DNA of 64,000 bases from Mesostigma viride (lineage: Eukaryota; Streptophyta; Mesostigmatophyceae; Mesostigmatales; Mesostigmataceae), in assembly GCA_009746045.1 (NCBI GenBank), contig RPFO01000312.1, positions 2,880,779 through 2,944,778 on the forward strand. The letters run 5' to 3'. How positions within the stretch are numbered: position 1 is the stretch's first letter; each line of letters opens with the position of its first letter. Shown here piece by piece: positions 39,119 to 51,442 of the stretch. Position numbers and translations under genes: made by a program. Under the pieces are notes generated by a model, which was given only the letters and a program-made list of their open reading frames with translations, was not told the origin of the DNA and ran no database searches.

Positions 39119-40712
39119 TCATATTGATTCATGGAACAATGAGATACCATTCTTAATTGAAAATTGTTCTTGATACTTTCACATGCATGCCCGGAATCGT
39201 GAATTTGTGCGGGTTTCCATGATGACAATCCTCATTGAATTCTTGAGCACACAATATTGAGCAATTTAGGGGCACTTCGGCAATGTTGACCATTTTCATT
39301 CATGATAAAATTAACATTATGCAATAAATACATATTCCACTCATTTTAATAAACCATGCAAAAACTTTACAAGCACGCTCAAGCTAGGGGTGGGCTGGCA
39401 TGCACGCGTGGGTGTGGGGGTGGGCTGGCATGCATGCGTGGGTGTGGGGGGGCCGGGGCCGGGGCTAGCATGCATGCGTGGGTGTGGGGGTGGGCTAGCA
39501 TGCATGCGTGGGTGTGGGGGGGGGCTAGCACGCCCCACCCCTCCATCGGCACAGCCAGCCTTGTGAGTCTACCCTTAACAACAAGGCTGGTAGGACGACA
39601 CGCCTGAGCAGCATATGTCATGCCTATCTCAGGCTAATAATGTGTGATTTTGTGCCAACAACCAAGTTGTTCCACCCAACAACACATTATAAACCCTCTT
39701 CCAAAATGCCCAACAAGCCGGACACGTGGAGGACCACACACGCAGTATATAAAGAGAAAATAAGCTGACTTTTTATCCAGCCAACCTGTGGCTAGCTGCT
39801 CTGGTTAGCATGACAAATGCTAACATTTACTCAGTGGGAAAGGTGAAGAGACCATTGGAACAGCCTACCTGACGCATGTGCCACCAAAGCATTGTGTCCC
39901 GCAAAATGCACACTGCCTCCTTTCTAACAAGCACGAGCCGCTCTCTTTAGGAGACAGGTGCCAGCTCGTCAGTGTCTGGGGAAAATGATGCCGCTGCTTA
40001 GGAAGACCGCGTGAATTTCCTCGAACACAACTGTCTATAAAGCAAAAGAAATTTCAGAGAAGCATGGAAATAAAAGCATTACACCTTCCCGACAGGTTGT
40101 GGGCCACGCGCTGCAGCAAGCCAGCCACGTCACAGACGAACTTGCTTAAAAACATCCAGGAATCCAGCGATGCAGCGCCAGGACCCGCAACTTCATGGCT
40201 GCATCTGGCCGGAAAGAAGGCAAAAAGCTTACGCTCAACGAGGTAAGAAAGCAGGAAAGCGCTATCTTAGGACGTTTAATACAAGAACGTACCATAACGG
40301 GCATTTATTCGTGCCCAGGCGCACAAGAAAGGCCACCCTTTCATGGAGAGGTCGGGCGCGCATGGCGCAGGCCTAATGTTATCTTACCGCAAAATGACGG
40401 GAAAGGTAAAGATAGCAGCGGGAATTTTTACGGCTTTAGAAACATCATTAAACTAGCTTCCATTAGGACCATCAAAACTGGCAACAATCGACAATCACAC
40501 CTGCAGGCATCCATTATACTTTATTCATCCCGACAGAAATTCAGGCCGGACCCCCCTGCCGATGGTAAAGAAAAAGAGCCCGCGACATTATAGATCGCAA
40601 CTATCCCACCATAAATTAGAATCAGTAACTAATTTTCTCCAAGAATCGAGCATTTTTTCTGCTTTCCGCGAGCCAGATTTGTCACGTTTCGTCTAAAAGC
40701 AGTCGCCATGGC
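39119..40712 (-). repeat. Right arm of giant inverted repeat
   Basis: Reverse complement of 13291-15235 with a shorter minisatellite (39393-39533). Similarity ends around 40712, near GTCTAAAAGCAGTCGCC. It contains small chance frames (40195-40593) that correspond to chance frames in the left arm and have no recognisable domain. I see no target-site duplication at the outer ends. Confidence 0.9.
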
Positions 40713-41640
40713 CACTTCCGCAAGGGGTGCGCGCACCGTGCACCCACTTTTCACGGTACGGAGGGTACCGCGGAATTTTTTTGGCGCGGAAAATATTCGC
40801 CGCCAAAAATTAACCATGCATGCATGCCCGTCGTCTCCAAACATTGCATTACATGCACGTGACGGCGTGTTCCCTCGGTCATGGTGCGCGGCGGTGCCAG
40901 CTGGACTGATGTCATGCCCTCCACGTAGGCTCGTTCTACATTTCAGAACTGATCCATGGCGCATAATTAGAATTTTGGAAGGTAGAATCAGGTTCTGAAG
41001 GTTCTACATAGTAGCCTAGTAAGGGTACACTAACATGTAGCCCAGTAGTTACTAATCCTGCGATCATGACGGAATATACATGTAGTGATACTAATCGATA
41101 CATGTAGTACACATGGTTGGCGCACAGAATGTTGTACAACCTGCCCTACATGTCGGAAAAACGCACACTCTGACAAACGTGATTGGAATATATTGTACAA
41201 CATCATCACTAACGCTACATCCGGAACTGTTCTAGTGAATAGCATTACAATGTACTCCCCCGGCAGGTGTGGGTGCCCGAGTACTTGGAGTCTGAACACG
41301 CAGTGTCGACTCCTATTGGTGCAAAGGCATTTTTGTCGTCTCTTCATTTTTTTTTCTCCGTTACCACTATATATTGTACAATAGCATGTAGAATGGTACA
41401 TCCAGAACTGTTCGAGCGAATAGCAGGGGGATCTACACCCCCGGTGGGGATCTACACCCTACTCCAATACCTGGATGAGACCGGCAGTCGCCGTGTCGAA
41501 TCCTTTTCGCGGCATGTCAGTTTTCAGGGTTCTTTTTTTTTTGTTTTTTTCCCTTTTTTTTTTTTTTCTCCATTTTTACAAATCAGATTTTTCAGAACAG
41601 TGCATACGGCTAAGCTTTCATTTCGCAAGACAATTCTTAC
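40713..41640. other. Non-coding spacer, no feature recognised
   Basis: Mixed composition with a T-rich tract at about 41528-41572. Frames such as 41267-41758 show no known domain and run into the inverted repeat that follows. Confidence 0.45.
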
Positions 41641-42391
41641 GGCACCTTCCAAAGTCCCTGGTGTGTGTCAGTGCAGCGTCGACATGGCATGCGTGGAGGA
41701 TATTTGCGTACGTACGACGAATCATCTGAAACGACTGGTCCAACCTGAAAAATTTTGAATTTTTGCCGTGTCCAGTAACGGTCCTAGGTTGCACCCGCGG
41801 GCCGTTCCGGCAGCTGTACAGAATAGATCAGAAAGATACGCCGCGGAATGACGCCAGTGCCCGGCAAATGTGAGTCGGGAACTGAACAGTCACTACAAAC
41901 GTCGAAAATCTATTGCTCCACCCCCCAAAAAAAGCGTTCCGGAACTGTTCGAAGCGAATAGCACTGACAGGATTCGAACCTGCGTCCAGAGTGAGGTTGC
42001 GGAGTGAGGGAGGCCAGCCATCATGGTCCGCACACAAATCTGGCTCGGGTCCGATCCCTGTCAGTGCTCTTCGCTTCGAACAGGTCCGGAACGCTTTTTT
42101 GTGGGGTTGGAGCAATAAATACTCGACATTTGCAGTGACTGTTCAGTTCCGGGCTCACAAATGATTTGCCGGGCACAGGCGTCGTTGCGCGGCGTATCTT
42201 TGTGATCTTTTCTGTACAGCTGTCGGAACGGCCCGCGGGTGCAACCTAGGACCGTTACTGGACACGGAAAAAATTTAAAATTTTTCAGGTTGGACCAGTC
42301 GTTTCACATGATTCGTCGTACGTACGCAAATATCCTCCACGCATGCCATGTCGACGCTGCACTGACACACACCAGGGACTTTGGAAGGTGC
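41641..42391. repeat. Smaller inverted repeat, about 330-bp arms and 83-bp centre
   Basis: The left arm (41641-41972) and right arm (42056-42391) are complementary with few differences, for example GGCACCTTCCAAAGTCCC against its complement at the far end. Near the centre, both strands present the end AGCACTGACAGG...CCTGTCAGTGCT. Next to this lies TTCGAATCC on one strand and GTCCGATCC on the other, which resembles a tRNA T-arm plus acceptor end facing outwards in both directions. A foldback-type element or collapsed tRNA-derived sequence is possible. Confidence 0.8.
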
Positions 42392-42496
42392 GCACCCTGC
42401 CCGCCCAGGTAATTGATGCGGTGTTTTGCAGGCGCGCACCGCCGGATGCGCCCACCACGCCCGCCACCGCACGTCCAGTGACCGACTGTGGTCCAC

Positions 42497-43320
42497 GTTC
42501 TTTTTCGCCTGCGGGTGCAGCCCCCATAATGCGTACGAGCAGCTTCACGGCTTTCTTCTTTGGAAATCAAGAACAACGGGCCTGACAACAACAACAACGA
42601 CAGCAGCATCAGCAACAACAAGAGTGAGTTGCGGGATTTTACGTACGTGGTTTTCCTAATTTTTTTTCACCTGGCATGTTGAGTATTCATCCCATTTTGC
42701 GTCATGACGGCTTCCTGAACGACGACTCTCTCTCCCTCTCCCTCTCCCCCCCTCTCCCTCTTATTTTTCACCAGGTTTTTCATGCCGATTTTAAATCCCT
42801 TTTGCGTCATGCTCTTTGTAGCGTGATGTCGTCAATTGTCACTCACAACAATACTATCATTGTGGTTCGTTCTTTTTCGCCTGCGGGTGCAGGTCACGGT
42901 CGTTGCGTACGAGCAGCTTCACGGCTTTCTTCTTTGGAAATCAAGAACAACGGGCCTGACAACAAGAACAACGACAGCAGCATCAGCAACAACAAGAGTG
43001 AGTTGCGGGATTTTATGTACGTTGTTTTTCTCATGTTTTTTCACCTGTCATGTTGAGTATTCATCCCATTTTGCGTCATGCCGGCTTCCTGAACGACGAC
43101 TCTCTCTCCCTCTCCCTCTCCCCCCCTCTCCCTCTTATTTTTCACCAGGTTTTTCATGCCGATTTTTAATCCCTTTTGCGTCATGCTCCTTGTAGCGTGA
43201 TGTCGTCAATTGTCACTCACAACCATGCTATCATTGTGGTTCGTTCTTTTTCGCCTGCGGGTGCAGGTCACGAGCGTTGCGTGCGGTGCGTCATCAATCC
43301 AAGAACAAAACACGATGTGG
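42497..43320 (+). repeat. About 372-bp tandem repeat, block 1
   Basis: Copies begin with CGTTCTTTTTCGCCTGCGGG at about 42496, 42868 and 43240. Each contains a CAR-triplet stretch (CAACAACAACGACAGCAGC type), a CT-rich run and TTTTCACCAGGTTTTTCATG. The third copy runs into the CT microsatellite. The coding-looking frames are repeated identically in each copy and carry no domain. Confidence 0.85.
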
Positions 43321-43875
43321 CTAAACCCTCCCTCTCCCTCTCCCTCTCCCTCTCCCTCTCCCTCTCCCTCTCCCTCTCCCTCTCCCTCTCCCTCTCCCTC
43401 TCCCTCTCCCTCTCCCTCTCCCTCTCCCTCCCTCTCCTCTCCCTCTCCCTCTCCCTCTCCCTCTCCCTCTCCTCTCCCTCTCCCTCTCCCTCTCCCTCTC
43501 CTCTCCCTCTCCCTCTCCCTCTCCCTCTCCCTCTCCCTCTCCCTCTCCCTCTCCCTCTCCCTCTCCTCTCCCTCTCCCTCTCCTCTCCCTCTCCCTCTCC
43601 CTCTCCCTCTCCCTCTCCCTCTCCCTCTCCCTCTCCTCTCCCTCTCCTCTCCCTCTCCCTCTCCCTCTCCCTCTCCCTCTCCCTCTCCCTCTCCCTCTCC
43701 CTCTCCCTCTCCCTCTCCCTCTCCCTCTCCTCTCCCTCTCCCTCCCTCTCCCTCCTCCCTCCCTCCCTCCCTCCCTCCCTCCCTCCCTCCCTCCCCTCCC
43801 TCCTCCCTCCCTCCCTCCCTCCTCCCTCCCTCCTCCCTCCCTCCCTCCCTCCCTCCTCCCTCCCTCCCTCCCTCC

Positions 43876-43949
<74 letters not shown>

Positions 43950-44280
43950 CTCCTCTCTCCTCTCCCTCTCCCTCTCTCTCCCTCTCCCTCTCCCTCTCCC
44001 TCTCCCTCTCCCTCTCCTCTCCCTCTCCTCTCCCTCTCCCTCTCCTCTCCTCTCCCTCTCCCTCTCCCTCTCCCTCTCCTCTCCCTCTCCCTCCCTCTCC
44101 TCCCTCCCTCCCTCCCTCCCTCCTCCTCCCTCCCTCCCTCCCTCCCTCCCTCCTCCCTCCTCCCTCCCTCCTCCCTCCCTCCCTCCCTCCCTCCCTCCTC
44201 CCTCCCTCCCTCCTCCCTCCCTCCCTCCCTCCCTCCCTCCATCCCTCCCTCCCTCCCTCCCTCCATCCCTCCATCCCTCT
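43321..44280. repeat. CT-rich microsatellite (CCCTCT, CCCT, CT)
   Basis: Nearly 1 kb of pyrimidine-only DNA made of CCCTCT hexamers, then CCCT/CCTC tetramers, then CT dinucleotides, in repeating blocks. Long Ser/Leu/Pro frames on one strand and Arg/Glu/Gly frames on the other are artefacts. Such polypurine/polypyrimidine DNA can form triplexes. Confidence 0.97.
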
Positions 44281-44573
44281 TACGGTTACGCTTACGCTTA
44301 CGGTTACGCTTACGGTTACGCTTACGCTTACGGTTACGCTTACGCTTACGCTTACGCTTACGCTTACGCTTACGCTTACGCTTACGCTTACGCTTACGCT
44401 TACGCTTACGCTTACGCTTACGCTTACGCTTACGCTTACGCTTACGCTTACGCTTACGCTTACGCTTACGCTTACGCTTACGCTTACGCTTACGCTTACG
44501 CTTACGCTTACGCTTACGCTTACGCTTACGCTTACGCTTACGCTTACGCTTACGCTTACGCTTACGCTTACGC
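44281..44573. repeat. TTACGC hexamer array up to the assembly gap
   Basis: About 48 hexamers, mostly TTACGC with a few TTACGG at the start. The array is cut by the run of N and its true length is unknown. Confidence 0.95.
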
Positions 44574-44598
44574 NNNNNNNNNNNNNNNNNNNNNNNNN
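44574..44598. other. Assembly gap, 25 N
   Basis: Twenty-five N between a TTACGC array and a new copy of the about 372-bp repeat. The gap size is probably nominal. Confidence 0.98.
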
Positions 44599-45200
44599 AA
44601 CGACGACTCTCTCTCCCTCTCCCTCTCCCCCCCTCTCCCTCTTATTTTTCACCAGGTTTTTCATGCCGATTTTTAATCTTCTTTTGCGTCATGCTCTTTG
44701 TAGCGTGATGTCGTCATTGTCACTCACAACAATACTATCATTGTGGTTCGTTCTTTTTCGCCTGCGGGTGCAGGTCACGGTCGTTGCGTACGAGCAGCTT
44801 CACGGCTTTCTTCTTTGGAAATCAAGAACAACGGGCCTGACAACAACAACAACGACAGCAGCATCAGCAACAACAAGAGTGAGTTGCGGGATTTATGTAC
44901 GTTGTTTTTTCTCATGTTTTTTTCACCTGTCATGTTGAGTATTCATCCCATTTTGCGTCATGCCGGCTTCCTGAACGACGACTCTCTCTCCCTCTCCTCT
45001 CCCCCCCTCTCCCTCTTATTTTTCACCAGGTTTTTCATGCCGATTTTTTAATCCCTTTTGCGTCATGCTCCTTGTAGCGTGATGTCGTCATTGTCACTCA
45101 CAACCATGCTATCATTGTGGTTCGTTCTTTTTCGCCTGCGGGTGCAGGTCACGAGCGTTGCGTGCGGTGCGTCATCAATCCAAGAACAAAAACACGATGT
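44599..45200 (+). repeat. About 372-bp tandem repeat, block 2
   Basis: Copies start at about 44747 and 45121, preceded by a partial unit. They are near-identical to block 1 and again lead into CT-rich sequence. The whole series (372-bp repeat, CT block, TTACGC array) occurs twice in a row, so it is itself a compound tandem duplication. Confidence 0.85.
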
Positions 45201-47250
<2,050 letters not shown>

Positions 47251-47305
47251 CCCCTTTTACAAACACCATAATTCTGCCAACGTCACTCTTCCTGGACCGT
47301 GTGAT

Positions 47306-47707
47306 AGTTACGCCCGCCGTCGTTTTTGTCTTACTGGAAGAGCACATGACCAACATTGGTTGTGCTAGTTACGCCCGCCGTCGTTTCTTTTGCCTTTTCG
47401 ATGTCGAAATATATCTCGTGAAAGATGCACCCCCGTCAGTTAACTTGTCATCTTGTAAGCTCAATCTTTCCATGATAGTTACGCCCGCCGTCGTTTCTTT
47501 TGCATCTTCGATGTCGAAGTGTTTGTCGTGAAAGTTGCATCCCCGTCAGCTTCTTGTAAGATCAATGTTTCATGATAGTTACGCCCGCCGTCGTTTTTTT
47601 TTATTTTCGATGTCGAAGAATATGTCGTGAAAGTTGCAGCGCGTTCGTGTCCATTGTGATCTTGTGATATCAAAGTTTCCCATGATAGTTACGCCCGCCG
47701 TCGTTTC
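47306..47707 (+). repeat. Array of five dyad motifs upstream of the cargo genes
   Basis: Motif copies AGTTACGCCCGCCGTCGTTT at 47306, 47367, 47477, 47577 and 47687 lie in irregular units of about 60-110 bp. The units also share TTCGATGTCGAA and CGTGAAAG.TGCA pieces. All copies have the sense orientation of the plus-strand genes that begin at 47819. The array mirrors the one 5' of the transposase gene at 11641-12191. Confidence 0.8.
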
Positions 47708-47818
47708 TGTTGCTTCTCGTTCGTTTAAAATATCTAATGAAGTTTTTACCATCGTTCACCTAAAACAAATTACTTTAAATCTGCACCCGTTAAACCACAC
47801 CCCCCTCGAAATGACTCC

Positions 47819-48058
47819 ATGGTTGCAGAACAAATGTCAGAAGAAGAACCAAAAAAATGCTTCGGAAACCACAAGCGCAAAAGGAAAGCCGATGACAATT
47901 TAGAGACCCTCTCGGAGGATGTGCCGGAGTTGGTTTCTTCGGATGACGAGTTTGAATACTCAAAAACATCAGGGGGACAAGTTCTTGAGAAAGCATGGAA
48001 GGTGTTTGTGACAAACGCGTTTGTGGAATGGATAAAAAAAAACTATTCCGAGGAATAG
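47819..48058 (+). CDS. Small charged protein of unknown function, 79 aa
   Basis: ATG at 47819, stop TAG at 48056-48058. It has a basic stretch (KRKRKADD, NLS-like), a Ser/Asp/Glu-rich middle (LVSSDDEFEY) and a C-terminal amphipathic segment (VFVTNAFVEWIKKNY). No family recognised. A GTAACTTG at the stop codon could be a splice donor, with the next coding segment after GAAAAAG at 48127. It may therefore be the first exon of a larger gene. Confidence 0.45.
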   Translation: MVAEQMSEEEPKKCFGNHKRKRKADDNLETLSEDVPELVSSDDEFEYSKTSGGQVLEKAWKVFVTNAFVEWIKKNYSEE

Positions 48059-48126
48059 TAACTTGTTATTATAAAATAATAAATTAATGTTTATGAATTT
48101 TTTTGTTCGTTTTTTCCCTGAAAAAG

Positions 48127-48881
48127 ATGGAGTCCGAGATCGTGAATGAAGTCTACGGAAGCGTCCTTCAAAACGTTTTCAAACAAGTTCGCTTTCTGTC
48201 GCGTGTCATATTCGAGGAAGTTCGAGTCGCGCAGGAGAGGACAGGCCGCCACTTGGCCGTTTTATTGGCGTTTGATTCGTTCAGCCAAATGGAGAGAATT
48301 ATGTACGCCCAGCTAGCTGATATGAACTTCTGTATTCAAGAGGGTTTTTTCAGACCACAGATGGATCTAAGAGTGCCCATAGACCCAAGGACGGAGTTCC
48401 GCCTTTTGGTGTCGTTCATTACAAAGGGGCCAAAGATAGAGTTGGGGAAGAGGAAGGGGCTCAGCTTGGGTGCACCTACGGGCGCGCATTTTACCCGAAT
48501 GTTACGCATTCTCTGCGCGTGAGGGCTGATGCATGTGTAGGGGCAGTACCCCTCAACATGAACTTTTTCTTGCTCTCTGACCCGATCGTGAGGGATGGGG
48601 ATCGCATGCGTAGTACGCGAAAGTGCTCCAAGGAGGGGTGTGGGTGCGAAACAGGACCTCATATCAAGTGGTGTAGAGGATGTAGGGATGCCAGATATTG
48701 CAGTGAGGAGTGCCAGCGTGCGGACTGGAGTAGGCATAAGGATAGATGCGAACGTCTGAGGCAAGCGAGGGAGGTGCTGGCAGGGGTGAAGTGGGGGGTT
48801 AACGTGACGACGATACTGGATAAAACTATGGGGTCTGATGTCGACTTCTCCTTCAACTTCCACGACGGCTCTGCCTCTTAG
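48127..48881 (+). CDS. MYND zinc-finger protein with one frameshift, about 250 aa
   Basis: Frame 1 runs from ATG 48127 (MESEIVNEVYGSVLQNV...) to about 48400. A second frame, open well before 48519, continues with FGVVHYKGAKDRVGEEE and ends in TAG at 48879-48881. Joining them needs one indel near the TTTT at about 48405. The C-terminal third holds a complete MYND finger: CSKEGCGC, then WCRGC, RYCSEEC and HKDRC, with the expected Cys/Cys, Cys/Cys, Cys/Cys, His/Cys spacing. MYND domains bind proline-rich peptides and occur in SMYD methyltransferases and transcription cofactors. No SET domain is seen. The N-terminal two thirds are unknown. Inference: a DNA-element-encoded regulator. Confidence 0.65.
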
Positions 48882-48976
48882 AAAAACTTGAAATGTAGAG
48901 TAATAACTTGTTTATATGATGTTATTTTTAATAAATTAATGTTTATAACGTATCATTTTCCTCCTACGCGCAGGAA

Positions 48977-49177
48977 ATGGTGGAGGTTAAGGAGAGTTTG
49001 GCCAAAAGGCAAAGGACCGACACACTTCGACATAATGGAAGGAGTCTTCCATTGTACATCAAAAAAATAGTCGAGGATTACTGGCTCGCTTCCGATTCGA
49101 CTCCTCGTCCGAGTCCGGTGATACCGGACAGTGTCAAAGTCTGGAAGGTTTCAGCACATCAATCGCACATTGAATAG
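48977..49177 (+). CDS. Small basic protein of unknown function, 66 aa
   Basis: ATG at 48977 lies three bases after a splice-acceptor-like CTACGCGCAG. The protein has a basic start (KRQRT), a hydrophobic piece LYIKKIVEDYW and a Ser/Pro-rich middle. Stop TAG at 49175-49177. No domain recognised. The preceding spacer shares AATAAATTAATGTTTAT with the spacer before 48127, so the two spacers are duplicates. It could be an internal exon. Confidence 0.35.
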   Translation: MVEVKESLAKRQRTDTLRHNGRSLPLYIKKIVEDYWLASDSTPRPSPVIPDSVKVWKVSAHQSHIE

Positions 49178-49341
49178 ATAATGTTTTATCGCCATATTGC
49201 TGTTCGACAAGTTGCGCCTTGGGGCGTTTCTTTGCGCCAAATTTAAACCTTCGTATTAATAAACAAGTACAATAAAAAAATTTCAAAACGTTTTTTGAAT
49301 TTTATTTTCCGGGGCCGGTATGTTATCGTAACTTGTCGCAG

Positions 49342-50207
49342 ATGTCCGGTTCGACGGAAGATTCGTCCGATTCGTCTAGTCACCTCCTGATGGAGGATTG
49401 GCAACGACTTCAACAACACCAAGCGGTTGCCACTGTCATTCAGAGTGTTGCTCGCTCAATAGGGGCGCCGCGCAAGTGTGATGTGTCCACTTGCAAGAAA
49501 ACCGCTCTCGGATTTGACTTGTATTGCCGAAAGCACGAAGAACATTCTCGTCACATCGAAAATGCCCTCAGTCGCGGACTTGGAATGGCGGGCGCCCTCG
49601 GACCTGGATTGGCGGGGGGGCCTTGCGACTTCGCCTGGACATGACTGTCGGAGAGGTCTTGGGTGTAAATTTTGATTTCACCAGGGGAGACGAGTATTTC
49701 CTTGAAGATTGGATAGTCAAAGACTCCGCGACAGGTGCGGACTTGGCAAAGGGAGGCTACGTTGCCGGCGCCCAAGAAAATGGTTGGAGTAGCTTGAGAT
49801 GCTTTTTGATGACGACACCTTTTGCCGACTCGCGTGACACGGATGTAAGCGAACTTTATCGGCGTATGTGTTTTGCACTCGCCGACATTCCGCTGATAAC
49901 TCAACGAGAGTTCGATTTTCGCGTGGAAACAAAAGCCAAAGCGATTGTATCCGGCGTGAAGGCGATTGTGGAGGAGGAGCAGGATTCTCTGTGTGCAGAG
50001 TATTTGGAGAGAGTGGCCCCGATGAAGACTAGGAGGTCCGAAATCTATCCTGACACCGGCAACAAGGAGGCAAAGTTGGTGGCCGCCAAAGAAGAGATGT
50101 TCGCTCGTGTCGATGAAATGGCGGCGAAAGAGGTTCCGAGAGTTCGCTCGATCGGTTGTTGCAAAACCTGCAGAGAGTGGAACGAGTCGCGGGACAGTCT
50201 ATATTGA
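49342..50207 (+). CDS. Cys/His-motif protein, paralogue 1, frameshifted at a G run
   Basis: ATG at 49342 directly follows TTGTCGCAG. The first frame goes to about 49614, where a run of seven G shifts it. The second frame continues with RLRLDMTVGEVLGVNFDF to the TGA at 50205-50207, giving about 288 residues. Near residue 50 is the motif CDVSTCKKTALGFDLYCRKH (C-x4-C-x10-C-x2-H), likely a small zinc site. The neighbour at 50488 has the same motif and 5' leader, so the two are duplicates. Near the C-terminus is CCKTC. Family and function unknown. The frameshift may be an assembly error. Confidence 0.55.
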
Positions 50208-50487
50208 TATGAGTTGCGCCCGCCGGCGTTTCTCTGGTGTTGAATGCCCCCCCTCTACATACACATTATATTGTCTGGACATTCGTATGTAGTGACAATC
50301 GTAGTCGATGTGATTGCCATTCGTTTGTACGTAGAAAGTGGTTGTTGAGGAAGTTGCGCCCCAGGGCGTTTCTTTGTTGCATTTTCTTCAAATTTTAGCT
50401 CGCATAAATAGATGAAAATGACTTAATAAATGCCAGTTTTTTTTAATAATATAAACTACTCGCGGCCGGTATGTTCTGGTTTCGCAG

Positions 50488-51219
50488 ATGTCCAGTCTGA
50501 CGGTCGACATAAGGGGACGTCCATATCAGGACGCTGTTTTCCGGATTTTTGAGAAGGATCCCGAAAAGAAGTGCCGGGATAGGAAATGTAAAAAGCTGTC
50601 AATTACCGACATGGGTCTGTGTGGGGAACACATCGTAGCTTTCGGAAAGGACATGATTTCCCGTCATCTGCAACAATACGTTGACAACAATTGTGTGGGA
50701 GGGGCGCAGATGGACGTCCTTCTTGAGGATGGAGTGGACGGAGCCAAAAGGGCTGTAATTCGGCTGTCGGAAATGGATGATGACAAAGAGGACGTGAACA
50801 TTCGCCTTAGGAGGCACGACGACAACACGGCCGATTGTTTGTTTGGGTCTGGAGGAATGGCGGATGAGAGCCAGGTCTTCCATGATGCCGCGGAGAAGGT
50901 GGTTGAATGGATGATGGGTTGGTCAAATCTTGACGTACGCATATTCAACCGTCTGACGTCTGATTTCCTTCTTAGGGGAAGTTTCAAGATGGTTGACCTT
51001 GCAAGGCAGTCCAGGAACCAGGTATCCCTTTCCATGGCCAGTCCGATCGCACGCATGATTGAGGGCCCTCTTCCGCGCAACCTTGCCTCGAGATTTCGAA
51101 AATACCATGAAGGGCCCGACCGAAAATCAGCAGCGATTTCCCATTCGCGAACCACTTATGGGTCGACGGAGTTGGTAACCGAAATTTTTTGCATTTCCTT
51201 GCCAAATGATTCTTTATGA
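50488..51219 (+). CDS. Cys/His-motif protein, paralogue 2, 243 aa
   Basis: ATG at 50488 follows GGTTTCGCAG. The frame is intact to the TGA at 51217-51219. It has CRDRKCKKLSITDMGLCGEH (C-x4-C-x10-C-x2-H) in the same place as paralogue 1, then an acidic stretch (EMDDDKEDVN) and a helical C-terminal half. A possible donor GTAACC near 51174 would allow splicing onward to 51443 instead of termination. Leader sequences GGCCGGTATGTT...CGCAG|ATGTCC are almost the same in both paralogues. Function unknown. Confidence 0.55.
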   Translation: MSSLTVDIRGRPYQDAVFRIFEKDPEKKCRDRKCKKLSITDMGLCGEHIVAFGKDMISRHLQQYVDNNCVGGAQMDVLLEDGVDGAKRAVIRLSEMDDDKEDVNIRLRRHDDNTADCLFGSGGMADESQVFHDAAEKVVEWMMGWSNLDVRIFNRLTSDFLLRGSFKMVDLARQSRNQVSLSMASPIARMIEGPLPRNLASRFRKYHEGPDRKSAAISHSRTTYGSTELVTEIFCISLPNDSL

Positions 51220-51442
51220 GGGACATAGAGTTGTTTGTATAGTGAGTGAATTGACGAAAGTTGCGACGGCGGTCGCATCTTTTAGTGCGTCGTTCTCTTG
51301 TTATGAATCTCTGTTCTTTCTGAATTATAACGTTGTTTGTACCTTGACATAATGATGCATTCTTTGTATTGAGTTGCGACGTGGGGCGCATCTTCCTGCT
51401 GACTCGTATGATTTTTCCAATTTTTGTGTTTTGTTGTTGCAG

